This document shows positions 16,847-25,101 of a stretch of 64,000 nucleotides of DNA, one piece after another; the first letter of the stretch is position 1; the number at the start of each line of letters is the position of its first letter. The notes below the pieces were generated by a model. It saw nothing but the letters and a program-made list of their open reading frames with translations. It made no database searches and was not told where the DNA came from. The translations under genes and the position numbers were made by a program. The DNA lies in assembly GCF_026683955.1 (NCBI RefSeq), contig NZ_CP113343.1:2232001-2296000 (forward strand), given 5' to 3'. The stretch is from Arthrobacter sp. MMS18-M83. Lineage in GTDB: Bacteria; Actinomycetota; Actinomycetes; Actinomycetales; Micrococcaceae.

Positions 16847-16875
16847 GAAGGCAGCGTGTCTCCCGTGCGCGAGCG

Positions 16876-17154
16876 TCAGAGCCCATCGATCGCGTAGCGG
16901 CGCTCGATCCCGGCTGTGGCGCGACCCCACTCGCTACTCGCGACCCGGTCTTGATGAGCTTTGAACGCCGCGGCATCGCGGAACCGTTCATCAACCTGCC
17001 ACACCAATGGGCTCTCGGTACGGCTCACACAGAAGGAGATACAGCCGGGTTCGGCGCGCGTCAGCGCAACATGGGAGGCGAGATGCCGGACGACGGCCGC
17101 AACCTCGTCAATGTCGCCGCACACGAGTTGTCCGCTGAGATGAACGCCAGTCAT
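16876..17154 (-). CDS. Antibiotic biosynthesis monooxygenase (ABM) domain protein
   Basis: A 92-residue ABM-fold protein: the ferredoxin-like dimer family that includes quinol monooxygenases such as YgiN. The core reads GDIDEVAAVVRHLASHVALT, EPGCISFCVSRTESPLVWQV and DERFRDAAAFKAHQDRVASS, the standard EPGC... and F.d.aAf..H signatures. The substrate is unknown. The start at 17154 (MTGVHL) is favoured; an ATG at 17175 would add seven residues. It may be co-transcribed with the tautomerase gene 126 bases upstream on the same strand. Confidence 0.78.
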   Translation of the reverse strand: MTGVHLSGQLVCGDIDEVAAVVRHLASHVALTRAEPGCISFCVSRTESPLVWQVDERFRDAAAFKAHQDRVASSEWGRATAGIERRYAIDGL

Positions 17155-17280
17155 CGACCCATCTTCCCGCATCATGTGCGGCGTCTACAGCAAAACATCT
17201 TTCCCCACGCCAGACCGGCCGCCGATGAAAAGAACCTCACTATGCACATTCACCCTTGGGTACTCAGAATCGCGCGGAGG

Positions 17281-17484
17281 TCAGACCGCTTCGTCCTGCC
17301 CTGAATCAGCGAGAGTCACTCCAGCCACCGACCAATTCTCCCGTGGCACTTCTTGGAGAACGACGCGGATGGTATCCGGCCGGATCCCCATCACTTCGGA
17401 GTAGGTCGCGGTAAGGGCCGCCAACAGCTCTCGTTTCTTCTCAGTCGACGCCGGCGAAGCATTCAAAACCTTAATCAGGGGCAT
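17281..17484 (-). CDS. 4-oxalocrotonate tautomerase family protein
   Basis: A 67-residue tautomerase. After Met removal the catalytic Pro1 begins PLIKVLNASPASTEKKRELL, and the remaining strand VVLQEVPRENWSVAGVTLAD fits the beta-alpha-beta fold. These enzymes ketonise enols in aromatic degradation; no pathway genes lie nearby, so the substrate is unknown. The start at 17484 is required for Pro1 to be exposed; an ORF start at 17508 would add eight residues and abolish it. Confidence 0.82.
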   Translation of the reverse strand: MPLIKVLNASPASTEKKRELLAALTATYSEVMGIRPDTIRVVLQEVPRENWSVAGVTLADSGQDEAV

Positions 17485-17516
17485 CCGACGATTGTGCCAC
17501 AGCGGCACTTCCGTTC

Positions 17517-18068
17517 TCAGCCCTCGACGATGGACATCGGCATTCCGCCCCCGTGCTCGGAAGGGTTGATGCTGTCGAGCTGCCAGCCGTCCGCAGATGA
17601 CCGGAACGTTGCGGTCTGCGGCAACGAATAGCCGGACGGGACGCTGCTCGGCCCATTCGCCGTCGTGAAAAGGTATTCCTCGGTCAGTTCCTTGAAGCGG
17701 ACAACGGCTTTCGAACCGGTCACCTCAACAGACTCCACCGTCACCTTCGTCGTAAACGACGTGTACCAGAAGCCTACTGACTTGAATCTGGCCTTGGACG
17801 CGGCCACCACCGCGAGGTCCCGCTCGCGCTTGGCCAGGTAGGCCGCCGTCGTCTGCCGATCGGAGAGGCTCGGAGCCGGCGGATTGTCTAGGACAGTGCC
17901 GTTGCGATCCCCGACGGCTGTCTGGACGATGGCGGCGAGCTCGGACGACGACGGGCTGGGCACCGGTGAGGTCGATCCCGCCGGGAGCGGCCCGACTGCC
18001 GCCTGGCACGCAGAAAGGGCGAACCCGAGCAGCACGGCGACTGCGGCCAAAGTGCGCGGATGCTTCAT
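17517..18068 (-). CDS. Lipoprotein of unknown function
   Basis: A 183-residue lipoprotein: MKHPRTLAAVAVLLGFALSA then the lipobox cysteine, a Ser/Pro linker, a helical segment (SLSDRQTTAAYLAKRERDLA) and a beta-rich domain with KVTVESVEVTGSKAVVRFKE and LTEEYLFTT that resembles NTF2-like or SnoaL-like folds at low resolution only. AAGGGGG lies 6 bases before the ATG at 18068. The ORF is open far upstream but only this start gives a signal peptide. Confidence 0.8.
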   Translation of the reverse strand: MKHPRTLAAVAVLLGFALSACQAAVGPLPAGSTSPVPSPSSSELAAIVQTAVGDRNGTVLDNPPAPSLSDRQTTAAYLAKRERDLAVVAASKARFKSVGFWYTSFTTKVTVESVEVTGSKAVVRFKELTEEYLFTTANGPSSVPSGYSLPQTATFRSSADGWQLDSINPSEHGGGMPMSIVEG

Positions 18069-18255
18069 CCTGGTCCCCCTTGCTGTGGATGTCCTCACAG
18101 CCTCTACCGCAGACCACCCCCAGTCAACCGTATTCCGCCCACGATGCGCTATCCGTTCCGGCCCGGGCGACAGACAATTCGCGGCCCGCGGTGCAGGCAG
18201 CACCCTTGAGCGCTTCGAGGACGAGACGGACAATACCGGCAGGAGGTTAAACGCC

Positions 18256-18639
18256 ATGTCTGACATGCTCAACGACGACCAGCGGGCCGCGGACTTCGTC
18301 CTTGTCCCTGATGTTGTCGGGGAACGTTTCCTCAAAGCGCGGGAGATAGCACAGGCCGCCGGCCTGACCCTTGCGAATCCAGACCCGGATGGACCACCAA
18401 TCAGTGCGCTCGCGTGGCGCCGCAACACGACCATTCAGGCTCAGTTTCCTGACCCTGGGAGCGTGTTGTACCGGTACGATTCCCTCCGGGTTTGGTTGCG
18501 ATCGGATCTGGAGCCGGATGTGGCCCGCAAGCTCGACAGCCCGCCACCCTCCGTTGACTCGGCTCATGCAACTCCCGACGACCCGCCTCGATTAGTCGAA
18601 CTCACCGGCGAGGAACCCACCGGCGAAGCGGCCGAGTAA
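18256..18639 (+). CDS. PASTA-domain protein
   Basis: A 127-residue protein with one PASTA-like domain: VLVPDVVGERFLKAREIAQA, AGLTLANPDPDGPPI and a closing VLYRYDSLRVWL. PASTA domains bind muropeptides or beta-lactams, usually at the end of PknB kinases or PBPs, but no signal peptide or transmembrane helix is visible here, so this is a free, probably cytoplasmic copy. AGGAGG (18241-18246) lies 9 bases before the ATG. The acidic tail ends EEPTGEAAE. Confidence 0.75.
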   Translation: MSDMLNDDQRAADFVLVPDVVGERFLKAREIAQAAGLTLANPDPDGPPISALAWRRNTTIQAQFPDPGSVLYRYDSLRVWLRSDLEPDVARKLDSPPPSVDSAHATPDDPPRLVELTGEEPTGEAAE

Positions 18640-18846
18640 GAAGCTCCTCAATGGGGATCGGGGCCAGGTCCGGCATGACCGGCCTGACGGCGTCGTGCGC
18701 CGTTTGGGGAACCCTCACACCAGTCCGTTCGGTGGCCCTCCAACGGCACGCCATCGAGCAAAAACGCAGCCGGTGCCGATGGATGGGCCAATGAGCCATG
18801 CAACCAAACCCTGCTTGGGCTCGCATGGCATTCTCCAAAGTTAGAC

Positions 18847-18886
18847 TACCTTTTCGTAATCATCCTGCTACGATTACGAAAAGGTA
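18847..18886. promoter_or_regulatory. HipB operator (15-bp inverted repeat)
   Basis: TACCTTTTCGTAATC (18847-18861) and GATTACGAAAAGGTA (18872-18886) form a perfect inverted repeat with a 10-base spacer, 42 bases before hipB. The AT content is much higher than nearby. Size and place fit an operator for autoregulation by HipB. Confidence 0.75.
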
Positions 18887-18928
18887 ATCACTTCCCTTGT
18901 ACTACGAATAGCTCATCAAGGTGGTCGA

Positions 18929-19153
18929 ATGCACGGCGTTATGAAGTCCGTTTCGGACCTGGGCCTGATGGTCTACGGTATCCGGCAACGCACCGGGCTT
19001 TCCCAGCGCGATCTGGCCGCACGGCTCGGGGTCAGCCAGCGATACCTCTCCGAACTGGAGACCGGCAAACCCAAAGTCCTCAACGACCAGTTCTTCGCCG
19101 TCATGGAGAAACTCGGCATCGAACTGACCTTCCGGGAACGCAACCGTGGCTGA
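18929..19153 (+). CDS. hipB: HipB-type antitoxin, XRE family
   Basis: A 74-residue DNA-binding antitoxin. The helix-turn-helix is IRQRTGLSQRDLAARLGVSQ followed by RYLSELETGKPKV, typical Cro/C1 type, and the short C-terminal strand IELTFRER matches HipB, where it contacts the toxin. It would repress its own operon through the palindrome upstream and neutralise HipA. The hipA start overlaps its end by 8 bases, so synthesis is coupled. Confidence 0.9.
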   Translation: MHGVMKSVSDLGLMVYGIRQRTGLSQRDLAARLGVSQRYLSELETGKPKVLNDQFFAVMEKLGIELTFRERNRG

Positions 19154-20438
19154 GGCCCAGGATGTCCACCTCTATGGCACCGTCATCGGCAGCATGGTCC
19201 GGGGCGGCCCTTCCACGGTGGCATTCGAGTCCTCCGAGGCCGGAATGGCGCGGTTCGGGATCGGCTCGCGTATCCTCTCCGCCAATCTGCCGCTTGGACC
19301 CCGGGCCTCCACACCGGAAGCGGCGACGGCGTTTTTCGGCGGCCTTCTGCCCGAGGGCTCCGGCAGGTCCAACCTGGCCAAACAGGCCCAGACCAGCCGC
19401 GACGATGTTTACGCCCTGGTGTCCTACGCCGGCCGCGACGTCGCCGGCGCGATCCGGGTCGGCGGAGACCCCGGTGAACCGGCGGAATCCTACGAAGCGC
19501 TGACCGACGAGCAGATCGCGGTACGGCTGACACTCATCAACGACTATGCCCTGGGCGTCGTCGGCGGCGGCGGCTCCCTGGCCGGGTACCAGCCCAAGAC
19601 CACCCTTGCCCTGCTCGACGGGGCATGGCACGCCGGCGTCGACGGCGCCGCCTCCACACACATCATCAAGCCGGCCGCCGCTGGCAACGAACATGCCCTA
19701 CACGCCGAGGCCTATTGTCTGGAACTATCCCGCCGGATCGGTCTGACCACTTTTGCCAGCGACGTGCGCAGCTTCGCGGGCCGGACCGTCCTCGTGCTGG
19801 AGCGCTACGATCGCCGGGTCGCCGGCCGCAGCGTCGAACGCATCCACCAAGAGGACGGCGCCCAGGCCCTGGGTCTGCCCTGGGACACCGACAGCAAATT
19901 CGAAAGCGTCAACCCTGCCGCGAACCTGCGGAGTCTTGCGAGCCTGCTGCAGCGCCGCCGTGACATCTTCGGCGCCGGGCCCGATGACCGCGAGACCCTG
20001 CTTGCGCACACCGCGGTCGGCAACACCGACGCGCACGCCAAAAACTTCTCTACCCTCCGGACCGACGATGGCGCCGTCACCATCGCACCGCTCTACGACG
20101 TCTCCACCCATGCCTTGGCGCCCAACGGCCAGCTGAACATGTCACTGCGGGTCAACGACCGCGTCTTCCAGCCGTCCGTGACTGCCGAGGACCTCGTCGC
20201 CGAAGGCGTGTCTTGGGGTCTTGAGGAGCAGTACGCACGCAAATCTGTCACTGGCACGCTCGAGAAACTGGCCTATGCCCTCGACCAGGCAGACGGGTCC
20301 ACCGTGGGGGAGCAGGTGGTCCGGTTCATTGCCCACGGGACGAGGAACCTTCTGGACGGCAAGGCTGCCGGTGTCGGCGGCGCACATCCATCCCTTGTCG
20401 CGCTTGGCCCCGTGCCCGCCATGCCTCCGGGACTCTGA
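19146..20438 (+). CDS. hipA: HipA-type serine/threonine kinase toxin
   Basis: A 430-residue kinase toxin. HipA of E. coli phosphorylates glutamyl-tRNA synthetase and induces dormancy. Motifs kept here are the N-terminal HipA domain (FFGGLLPEGSGRSNLAKQAQ), the nucleotide loop region GGGGSLAGYQPKTTLALLDG, the HIIKPAAAGNEHALHAEAYC segment with the ATP-binding Lys, the catalytic AVGNTDAHAKNFS and the metal-binding LYDVSTHALAP. All key positions look intact, so the toxin should be active. The GTG start lies inside the hipB end. Confidence 0.92.
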   Translation: MAEAQDVHLYGTVIGSMVRGGPSTVAFESSEAGMARFGIGSRILSANLPLGPRASTPEAATAFFGGLLPEGSGRSNLAKQAQTSRDDVYALVSYAGRDVAGAIRVGGDPGEPAESYEALTDEQIAVRLTLINDYALGVVGGGGSLAGYQPKTTLALLDGAWHAGVDGAASTHIIKPAAAGNEHALHAEAYCLELSRRIGLTTFASDVRSFAGRTVLVLERYDRRVAGRSVERIHQEDGAQALGLPWDTDSKFESVNPAANLRSLASLLQRRRDIFGAGPDDRETLLAHTAVGNTDAHAKNFSTLRTDDGAVTIAPLYDVSTHALAPNGQLNMSLRVNDRVFQPSVTAEDLVAEGVSWGLEEQYARKSVTGTLEKLAYALDQADGSTVGEQVVRFIAHGTRNLLDGKAAGVGGAHPSLVALGPVPAMPPGL

Positions 20439-20455
20439 CTGCCCCGGAGCGCGAA

Positions 20456-20498
20456 AAGGCCCCGCACCTGCTGGGTTCCAACGGGTGCGGGGCCTTCA
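20456..20498. terminator. Bidirectional terminator between hipA and aldo/keto reductase
   Basis: AAGGCCCCGCACC (20456-20468) pairs with GGTGCGGGGCCTT (20484-20496). Minus-strand reading ends CCTTTTCG. Confidence 0.85.
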
Positions 20499-20517
20499 CT
20501 TCGAAACTTCCGGGCGA

Positions 20518-21357
20518 CTAAGCGAAGTCGGAAACCGCCGGATCCGGTCCGATGCGGCCCTCGGCGCCGCGGTCCAGGCCGGTGATGGCCTCGACGTCGG
20601 CTTCATCCAGGGTGACGCGTAGTGCTGCGAAGTTCTCCTGGATCCGGGACTCGGTCACGGACTTGGGGATCACGACGTTGCCGATTGCCAGGTGCCAGGC
20701 AATGACTACCTGCGCCGGGGTGGCGCCGTGCTTGGCGGCGATCCGGGCGATGGTGGCGTTTTCAAGGAGCTCGCCGCCCTGGCCCAGTGGTGACCAGGCT
20801 TGGGTCAGGATGCCATGGGAGGCGTCGAACTCCCGGAGTTCTGCCTGGTTGAAGAACGGGTGCAACTCAATCTGGTGGATCGCCGGAACCACGCCGGTCT
20901 CGTCGATCAGGCGCTGCAGGCCTTCCTTGCTGAAGTTGGAGACGCCGATGGACTTGATGCGTCCGCGCTTCTGGAGCTCAATGAGCGCCTTCCACGTGTC
21001 CACGAACTTGTCCTGTTTGGGCTGCATCCAGTGAATCAGGTACAGATCGAGGGTTTCCAGGCCAAGGCGATCCATGGATTCTTCAAGCGCAGCAAGGGTG
21101 GACTCGTAGCCTTGGTCCGCGTTCCACAGCTTGGTGGTGATAAAGATTTCCTCGGGCTTGAGGCCGGAGGAAGCGATGGCGCGTCCTACGCCCGCCTCGT
21201 TGCCGTAGATCTTGGCGGTGTCGATGTGGCGGTAGCCGGCTTCGAAGGCCTGGCGCACCACCTTTTCGGCTACATCGTCCTCAACCTGCCACACCCCGTA
21301 GCCGAGCTGGGGAATGGAGTTGCCGTCGTTAAAAGTAAGGTTCGGTGACGAAGTCAT
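20518..21357 (-). CDS. Aldo/keto reductase
   Basis: A 279-residue NADPH-dependent reductase of the 2,5-diketo-D-gluconate reductase-like subgroup. The tetrad is visible: Asp and Tyr in GYRHIDTAKIYGNEAGVGRA, Lys in IFITTKLWNADQG and His in LDLYLIHWMQP. The C-terminal cofactor loop reads VIPKSVTESRIQENFAALRV. The start at 21357 (MTSSPNLTF) has AGGA 8 bases upstream. The natural substrate is not evident from context. Confidence 0.88.
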   Translation of the reverse strand: MTSSPNLTFNDGNSIPQLGYGVWQVEDDVAEKVVRQAFEAGYRHIDTAKIYGNEAGVGRAIASSGLKPEEIFITTKLWNADQGYESTLAALEESMDRLGLETLDLYLIHWMQPKQDKFVDTWKALIELQKRGRIKSIGVSNFSKEGLQRLIDETGVVPAIHQIELHPFFNQAELREFDASHGILTQAWSPLGQGGELLENATIARIAAKHGATPAQVVIAWHLAIGNVVIPKSVTESRIQENFAALRVTLDEADVEAITGLDRGAEGRIGPDPAVSDFA

Positions 21358-21458
21358 GGCTTCCATCCTGCCAGCCACGCACACCCAGTGGCTACGAATT
21401 CCGGGGTCTCTAAGCTAGGCGCTTAATAGTTGTTATGTGGGAATAGGCGCGTCTGCAC

Positions 21459-21926
21459 CTATTCTTCGGGTCGCTGCGAGTCGGCCTGCGCCCTCAACAG
21501 CCGCTCCGCTTCGTCCACGTGCTCGTAGACCGCTTCGGCGCGCCGTCGCACCGAAATCGCTCCCACGGGGACGGGTCCGACGGCGAGACGTAGCATGGCG
21601 GCCGCCTCCGCCGTCGTCGCAAGAGAGTTCCCCGCTTTGGACAAAGCGCGATGCACCCCCGCGAGCGACCCCGGAATGTCCAGTCCATCACTGGGTGCCC
21701 GGAGCTGCGCCTCGACGCAGACGGCACGGACCCTGGAAGACAAGCCGGCCAGTTCGTTGGCAATTACTACGAGTTCGACGTAAAGCTGTTCGTCTTCTAC
21801 GCCCTCAAGCACCTGGTGGTACCGGTCAAGGCCGCGATGGAAGCGATCGTGGGCGCGCCTCCACAGTCCCTTGCCAAGTTCAGCATCATCCTTCCGCCCC
21901 TGCCGGACGGCCCCAAAGAATCCCAA
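21459..21926 (-). CDS. Conserved hypothetical protein in the bpa run
   Basis: A 155-residue soluble, mainly helical protein, starting MGFFGAVRQGRKDDAELGKG from a TTG 9 bases after the bpa stop. The sequence has long amphipathic segments (FHRGLDRYHQVLEGVEDEQL; LHRALSK-like region GVHRALSKAGNSLATTAEAA) and an acidic-basic tail ERLLRAQADSQRPEE. No catalytic motif is visible. Position as the last gene of a five-gene minus-strand run suggests co-expression with Bpa; a role in proteolysis is only a guess. Confidence 0.7.
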   Translation of the reverse strand: MGFFGAVRQGRKDDAELGKGLWRRAHDRFHRGLDRYHQVLEGVEDEQLYVELVVIANELAGLSSRVRAVCVEAQLRAPSDGLDIPGSLAGVHRALSKAGNSLATTAEAAAMLRLAVGPVPVGAISVRRRAEAVYEHVDEAERLLRAQADSQRPEE

Positions 21927-21934
21927 TCCAGCGC

Positions 21935-22588
21935 TCAGAGGTATTGACCCGGGTGTCGGTCCGGGTCCTCAACGCGAGAAGGTTTGCCGGGTTCCGCTTC
22001 CTTGCCGGGAAGGTGGGCACGCTGCGGCTCACCGTTCTCGCCAATAACGACGCCCGGAGCGATCATGGTTCCTGGCGGAAGTTGGCGAAGCTGCAGCTGG
22101 GCAACAGCGTGCTCCCGGGCCGCCTGCTGGGCCGCAATAGCGGTCTGGATTCCGTGGAACAGCCCTTCAAGCCAACCGACCAGCTGTGCCTGAGCGATCC
22201 GGAGCTCGGCGTCGGACGGAGTCTTGTGTTCAGGGAAGGGGAGGCTGATGCGCTCCAGCTCCTCCACAAGTTCCGGAGCAAGGCCCTCTTCGAGCTCCTT
22301 GATGGAGCGTTCATGGATCTCGGCAAGGCGTCCCCGCGCTGCCTCGTCCAACGGGGCGCTCTTCACTTCTTCAAGGAGCTGGCGGATCATCGTGCCGATC
22401 CGCATGACTTTGGCGGGCTCGTCGACGAGGTCCTGCAGCGTGCTGCCCTTCTTGACCCCAGGCTTCCCGTTGCCCTTAGGGCCAGCTTCCGATGTGCTCT
22501 CCGCCGTGCCAGCGTCCAAGGTTGTGCCCTCCACCGGGATGTCGTCAAAGCTCTCGCCACTGGATTGAGTGTCGTCCTGATCGCTCAT
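21935..22588 (-). CDS. bpa: Bacterial proteasome activator Bpa
   Basis: A 217-residue protein of the Bpa/PafE family (DUF2587). Bpa forms a dodecameric ring that docks onto the 20S proteasome and drives ATP-independent degradation of unfolded proteins. The helical core KKGSTLQDLVDEPAKVMRIG, MIRQLLEEVKSAPLDEAARG and PFPEHKTPSDAELRIAQAQL is characteristic, and the protein ends in GQYL, the docking motif that opens the proteasome gate. The N-terminal 45 residues are acidic and disordered. No proteasome gene is in the window, but the GQYL end implies one exists elsewhere. Confidence 0.92.
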   Translation of the reverse strand: MSDQDDTQSSGESFDDIPVEGTTLDAGTAESTSEAGPKGNGKPGVKKGSTLQDLVDEPAKVMRIGTMIRQLLEEVKSAPLDEAARGRLAEIHERSIKELEEGLAPELVEELERISLPFPEHKTPSDAELRIAQAQLVGWLEGLFHGIQTAIAAQQAAREHAVAQLQLRQLPPGTMIAPGVVIGENGEPQRAHLPGKEAEPGKPSRVEDPDRHPGQYL

Positions 22589-22614
22589 GCGTTCATACTC
22601 TCATGGGCCGCAAC

Positions 22615-23082
22615 TCAGCCCAGAGCCTTGACAAGTATTTCGCCTTCGTCCTTAGCGAAACCACATTTTTCATAGAAACCCGTGGCATAGACGTTGGCCG
22701 GGACCCAGACTTCCTCCATCCCATGTCCCCGCATCCACTCCTCCATGACAGAGAGGAGGTACCGGCCGATACCGCGACGGCGCCAATCCGCGTGAGTACC
22801 CATTTCCATGAGGAGAAGTTCCGCCCATGGGCCTGCAATGCGGCGGCGCTGGATGCAACAGTGGAGGAAACCAACTGTCTCGCCACCGAGCTCAGCCAGC
22901 CAGAACAGCACGGTGGGGTCGCCCAAAAAGGAGCGGGCGGCGTCGTACGCCAACGCGCCTGATGGCTCAACTGACGGGTCCTCGTCGAACAGATTGTCCG
23001 TCTCCGCGAGGCGGATCAGCGCGTGGGCGTCGTCGGGACCGAGCAGCCGGATGCGAACGTCGGCATTCGTGAATGTTGCCAT
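22615..23082 (-). CDS. GNAT family N-acetyltransferase
   Basis: A 155-residue acetyltransferase. The acetyl-CoA pyrophosphate loop is ADWRRRGIGRYLLSVMEEW, preceded by the strand WAELLLMEMGTH and followed by VWVPANVYATGFYEKCGFAK. The acceptor substrate is unknown. The start at 23082 is set by GGGGAGG 7 bases upstream. It is the third gene in the qor-padR-GNAT-bpa run, with 25 bases to padR. Confidence 0.85.
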   Translation of the reverse strand: MATFTNADVRIRLLGPDDAHALIRLAETDNLFDEDPSVEPSGALAYDAARSFLGDPTVLFWLAELGGETVGFLHCCIQRRRIAGPWAELLLMEMGTHADWRRRGIGRYLLSVMEEWMRGHGMEEVWVPANVYATGFYEKCGFAKDEGEILVKALG

Positions 23083-23107
23083 ACCAGCACCTCCCCTGCG
23101 GAGAAGT

Positions 23108-23689
23108 CTATGCGGTGGGCGTTCCCGCGCCGCGAAAGGTTCCTGCCATGCCGTTGCCGGCGCCGTTGGCCTGTTGGACCAGCCTGGCCTCACAGAGATC
23201 CAGCCAGCGAACCTCCGCCTCGGCGTGAAAAACCAGGGAATCCAGGACGAGCAGCCTGGCCGTATCAGTTACCCGCTGGTTGGCGGCAACGTCCTTGCGG
23301 GCCTGGGTGTGCTCCTGCAGCTCCCGTATGGAAATCTCACGTTGGGCCTGGATGAGCGCAGTGGGGTCGGTGCCCGCCGTCGTGACGGCCAGAGCCAGTT
23401 TGATGGCCAACTCGTTCCTGGGCGGAACTCCCCGATCCACCGCTGTTGCGAACCATAGGCGGATCTCGGCGGCCCCGGCGTCGGTGATGCTGTAGAGCAC
23501 GTGCCCCTGGCCGTCGTCGCCGTTCCTGCGAACAAAAGCGTCCCGCTCCAGCCGGTTCAGCGTTGTGTACACCTGGCCGATGTTCAGGGGCCAGACCGCG
23601 CCTGTGCGTTCCTCGAAGGCAACGCGAAGCTGGTAGCCGTAGCGGGGCTGCTCCTGGAGCAATGCCAGGATGCTGTACCGGATGGACAT
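23108..23689 (-). CDS. PadR family transcriptional regulator
   Basis: A 193-residue PadR-type repressor: the winged-helix domain opens MSIRYSILALLQEQPRYGYQ and continues WPLNIGQVYTTLNRLERDAF with the wing LYSITDAGAAEIRLW; the C-terminal half is a coiled-coil dimerisation domain (PTALIQAQREISIRELQEHT). PadR proteins often regulate transporters or detoxification genes next to them; here the neighbour upstream is a quinone oxidoreductase. GGAGGG lies just before the ATG at 23689. Confidence 0.88.
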   Translation of the reverse strand: MSIRYSILALLQEQPRYGYQLRVAFEERTGAVWPLNIGQVYTTLNRLERDAFVRRNGDDGQGHVLYSITDAGAAEIRLWFATAVDRGVPPRNELAIKLALAVTTAGTDPTALIQAQREISIRELQEHTQARKDVAANQRVTDTARLLVLDSLVFHAEAEVRWLDLCEARLVQQANGAGNGMAGTFRGAGTPTA

Positions 23690-23720
23690 TGCCCTCCTTC
23701 TTGCGGCCGGTTTGGCGGGC

Positions 23721-24704
23721 TTAGAGCAGCAGCAGGACTTTGCCCATGTGCTCGCCGGAATCAAAGTACTCGTGGGCTTCGCGGACCTGCTCCAGGGGGA
23801 ACGACTTGGCCACGAATGGCCTGATCCGGCCATCGGCGAGCATCGGCCACACCGACTCGCGAACGGCGTTCATGATGACGCCTTTTTCCGCCACGGGACG
23901 CGGACGCAGCGATGTACCGATGATTGCCGCGCGCTTGCTTAGCAACTGGCCGAGGTTGAGTTCACCCTTGACGCCACCCTGCAGCCCGATCACCACCAAC
24001 CGGCCGTAATCCGCGAGGGCTTCCACGTTTTGCTGCAAGTATTTGGCACCCACGACGTCGAGGATCACGTCCGCTCCTTTGCCCCCGTTTTGTGCCTTGA
24101 GGCTTACTGCGAAATCTTCTTCCGCGTAGTTGATGGCGATGTCGGCTCCGAGAAAAGCTTTAGCGGTGCCCACCTTTTCGGCGGTGCCGGCCGTGGCCGC
24201 GACTGTGGCACCGCACGCTTTGGCGAGTTGGATGGCCATGGTTCCGATGCCGCCCGTGGCGCCGTGTATGAGTACGGTCTCACCCGCTTGCAGCTGGGCA
24301 GTCATGATGAGATTCGAATACACCGTGGCAGCCACTTCAGGCAAGGCCGCGGCGGTGACCAGATCCACGCCGTCGGGCAATCGCAGAACCTGTTCGGCCG
24401 GGACCGCGACTTGCTGCGCGTAGCCGCCACCCGCAAGCAACGCCACCACCTTGTCGCCGACGGAGAAAGGCTTGCTTACATCGGGCCCGAACGCAGCAAT
24501 CCTGCCGGACACCTCAAGGCCGGGAATTTCGGAGGCTCCCGGCGGCGGCGGGTAGAAACCGCGGCGCTGCTGGACATCGGCCCTGTTGAGGCCGGCGGCG
24601 ACGACGTCGATGAGAACCTCGCCGGGGCCGGGAACCGGAGAAGGGACCTCACGGACCTCGAGAACCTCGGGCCCGCCCGGTTCAGAGATGTAGACGGCTT
24701 TCAT
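23721..24704 (-). CDS. NAD(P)H quinone oxidoreductase (PIG3/Qor family)
   Basis: A 327-residue medium-chain dehydrogenase without zinc ligands. It starts MKAVYISEPGGPEVLEVREV, has the nucleotide loop HGATGGIGTMAIQLAKACGA and ends EHMGKVLLLL. Close relatives carry the annotation NAD(P)H-quinone oxidoreductase and reduce small quinones with NADPH. It heads a five-gene minus-strand run; GGGAG precedes the ATG. Confidence 0.88.
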   Translation of the reverse strand: MKAVYISEPGGPEVLEVREVPSPVPGPGEVLIDVVAAGLNRADVQQRRGFYPPPPGASEIPGLEVSGRIAAFGPDVSKPFSVGDKVVALLAGGGYAQQVAVPAEQVLRLPDGVDLVTAAALPEVAATVYSNLIMTAQLQAGETVLIHGATGGIGTMAIQLAKACGATVAATAGTAEKVGTAKAFLGADIAINYAEEDFAVSLKAQNGGKGADVILDVVGAKYLQQNVEALADYGRLVVIGLQGGVKGELNLGQLLSKRAAIIGTSLRPRPVAEKGVIMNAVRESVWPMLADGRIRPFVAKSFPLEQVREAHEYFDSGEHMGKVLLLL

Positions 24705-24817
24705 ACGTGCTCCCGATTCCTTGCTCAGCGGAGTTGGCCTTTAGGACACCTTAATTGGGTTAATCGCGGCGTCGGGTTTTTGGCACAACCAACTCCCTAT
24801 GAAACACTACTAGGCAG

Positions 24818-24905
24818 GGAAGGTTGTCCGAGCGGCCTAAGGAGCTGGTCTTGAAAACCAGTGTGCGGTAACCCCGCACCAAGGGTTCAAATCCCTTACC
24901 TTCCG
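24818..24905 (+). tRNA. tRNA-Ser (anticodon TGA)
   Basis: Acceptor stem GGAAGGT/ACCTTCC, anticodon stem-loop CTGGTCTTGAAAACCAG with TGA, a long variable arm (GTGCGGTAACCCCGCAC) typical of tRNA-Ser and T-loop GGTTCAAATCC. Confidence 0.95.
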
Positions 24906-25101
24906 CGTGGCGCGACGATCGCGCAACTGAGGGGCCGGTTCATGCGAATCTTTGGATTCCGTGGCCGGCCTCTTTGCGTTAAAGCGGTGGGTTGCCGGCT
25001 TCGCACTGCCGGCATCGGGTTGCGGGTGAGAGCCCGCCGAGAACGCCAGTGGCCGGTTCCGTGAGCGGAACCGGCCAGAATCGGCGTCGAGAGCTGGCAG
25101 C

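Noticed and set aside
18602..18838. 78-residue minus-strand ORF between the PASTA gene and hipB
   Set aside because: No start signal or family pattern; overlaps the 3' end of the PASTA gene.
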